This document shows positions 63,224 through 64,000 of a stretch of DNA of 64,000 nucleotides, in pieces; position 1 is the stretch's first letter, and each line of letters opens with the position of its first letter. The notes beneath the pieces were generated by a model. That model worked only from the letters and a program-made list of their open reading frames with translations. It did not search any database and was not told where the DNA came from. Source of the DNA: Gabonibacter massiliensis. Lineage in GTDB: Bacteria > Bacteroidota > Bacteroidia > Bacteroidales > Marinifilaceae. The position numbers and the translations under genes were made by a program. The DNA is taken from positions 620,001 to 684,000 of the forward strand of contig LN913013.1 of the NCBI GenBank assembly GCA_001487125.1, written 5' to 3'.

Positions 63224-63368
63224 GCGAAAAAAACGAAAAAAATAGCCCTTGAATAAATCAAGGAGCATTTATCTGAAAAGGTTTTATGATCAAAATTAGA
63301 TAAGGAATAAACAAGTTACGGATTTTATTATTTGAAAACAGCTTTTCAGGAAAGAAAGGAACAACTTT

Positions 63369-64000
63369 TTATTTTAAAGCTATCACCTTCATTACACAGG
63401 ACTGGCAATCAAACTCCAACCGAAAACGCCCTAAATTATTAGAAAGATATAACGGAAACTTTAAGTCACTGCACTTATTCGTTTTGCGACATAAATCTAA
63501 CTCGAATAGAAGACAATAACGAGTAGTCATCACCTCTTTTCCGCAATAATCTTTTCTAATTTCAAATCCCTTTTCCGGAATCTGTACTCCATGTTCCCGG
63601 TAAAATTCTCGCGAAAATTTATTAACGATATTTAGCTTCCAATCAGAATTTCCGGTATACGTCAACTCACCGTTCAAAGGTTCTTGTATCCATTTCCCCC
63701 TTAACTCTTCGCGCTTTTCCTGCAATTTATCCAATAACTGCCGACGATACGTATTCAACACGGACGCCTGTATGAATAACACATCTTTTCCATGATACTC
63801 AACCGAATCACATCTAAAATCCGTATCCCCGCATTTTTTCAATTGTTGACAAATTCTTTCAGCTTGTTGCGGCTGTTTTGCCTCATCGAAACGCTCTTCG
63901 CTTACTAAAGTAACATGAACCCGATCCTCATCCGTGGCAGACAATATCAATCTTCGATCTTCCGTACACACGTCAATCCTTACTCCTATTTTCCGAACGG
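63369..64000 (-). CDS. U32 family peptidase, C-terminal part (5' end outside window)
   Basis: The frame is open to the right edge, so about 210 C-terminal residues are visible. The signature is V-M-T-T-R-Y-C-L-L-F-E-L-D-L-C together with the preceding C-G-K-E, as in U32 proteins of the long, DUF3656-bearing type of Bacteroidales. Members include YhbU/YegQ/RlhA; RlhA hydroxylates 23S rRNA, while other members are described as collagenases. The conserved catalytic or cluster-binding region would lie upstream of the window. A GTG at 63971 is not the start since coding continues past it. Confidence 0.8.
   Translation of the reverse strand, partial: VRKIGVRIDVCTEDRRLILSATDEDRVHVTLVSEERFDEAKQPQQAERICQQLKKCGDTDFRCDSVEYHGKDVLFIQASVLNTYRRQLLDKLQEKREELRGKWIQEPLNGELTYTGNSDWKLNIVNKFSREFYREHGVQIPEKGFEIRKDYCGKEVMTTRYCLLFELDLCRKTNKCSDLKFPLYLSNNLGRFRLEFDCQSCVMKVIALK

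Overview
The window is a continuous piece of a Bacteroidota (order Bacteroidales) chromosome, most likely from a butyrate-forming gut lineage such as Odoribacteraceae (Odoribacter or Butyricimonas). The evidence is: many promoters of the TTTG - about 19 to 20 bp - TAnnTTTG type; tRNA genes without an encoded CCA end; lipoproteins with a TonB-type receptor; an S46 dipeptidyl peptidase; a YqaA/DedA pair; a LruC lipoprotein; and a butyrate kinase alongside phosphotransacetylase and acetate kinase. The genus is inference; the order is well supported. I see no transposase, integrase, phage gene or CRISPR array, so most of the window looks like core chromosome.

Layout. 1-1842: the end of a TonB-dependent receptor and a lipoprotein. 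1981-2637: Fe/Mn superoxide dismutase. 2667-8311 (minus): a six-gene cluster (hypothetical, Rossmann/DUF2520, KdsC phosphatase, UbiA prenyltransferase, Maf, DPP11 peptidase). 8431-12998 (plus): class IV aminotransferase, serine beta-lactamase-like hydrolase overlapping glycerate kinase, butyrate kinase. 13095-17315: M48 protease and the peroxide regulon (ahpF and ahpC, with divergent oxyR). 17326-20403 (minus): a purine-salvage operon of xpt, NCS2 permease and an M20 hydrolase. 20535-27846 (minus): purL and a giant three-module CbbX-like AAA protein.

28044-28733 is the strangest stretch. A tRNA-Gly(CCC) gene is preceded by five tandem 104-106 bp repeats, each carrying the 5' half of that tRNA up to the anticodon. 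One good promoter stands in front of the array and a terminator follows the intact tRNA.

28944-34287: two adjacent L,D-transpeptidases, a huge ABC-2-like membrane protein fused to an M1-peptidase-like region without zinc motif, and tRNA-Gly(GCC). 34410-43109: Hsp20, gamma carbonic anhydrase, ribulose-5-phosphate epimerase, FtsE-like ATPase with an acidic tail, SPOR lipoprotein, S9 peptidase, CYTH protein and transketolase. 43263-44336: two near-identical initiator tRNA genes with duplicated upstream regions flank a GNAT gene. 44499-53398: LruC lipoprotein, nitroreductase, AddA-like helicase/nuclease, Fe-alcohol dehydrogenase, DUF6340-like lipoprotein and FabG. 53647-56480: AlaX-like editing protein, then pta and ackA. 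56598-59045: lemA, two TPM-domain genes and a DUF4251-like gene. 59139-60121: two tandem YqaA/DedA genes, the upstream copy interrupted by an in-frame amber codon. 60163-64000: hypothetical, M20 hydrolase, clostripain-family lipoprotein, and the C-terminal part of a U32 peptidase.

Working together: protein and peptide breakdown (DPP11, S9, C11, M20, U32) feeds amino-acid fermentation; acyl-phosphate kinases (Buk, Pta/AckA) make ATP and short-chain acids; SOD and OxyR/AhpCF protect an anaerobe from oxygen. All functions are inferred from sequence motifs read by eye; no database search was run.
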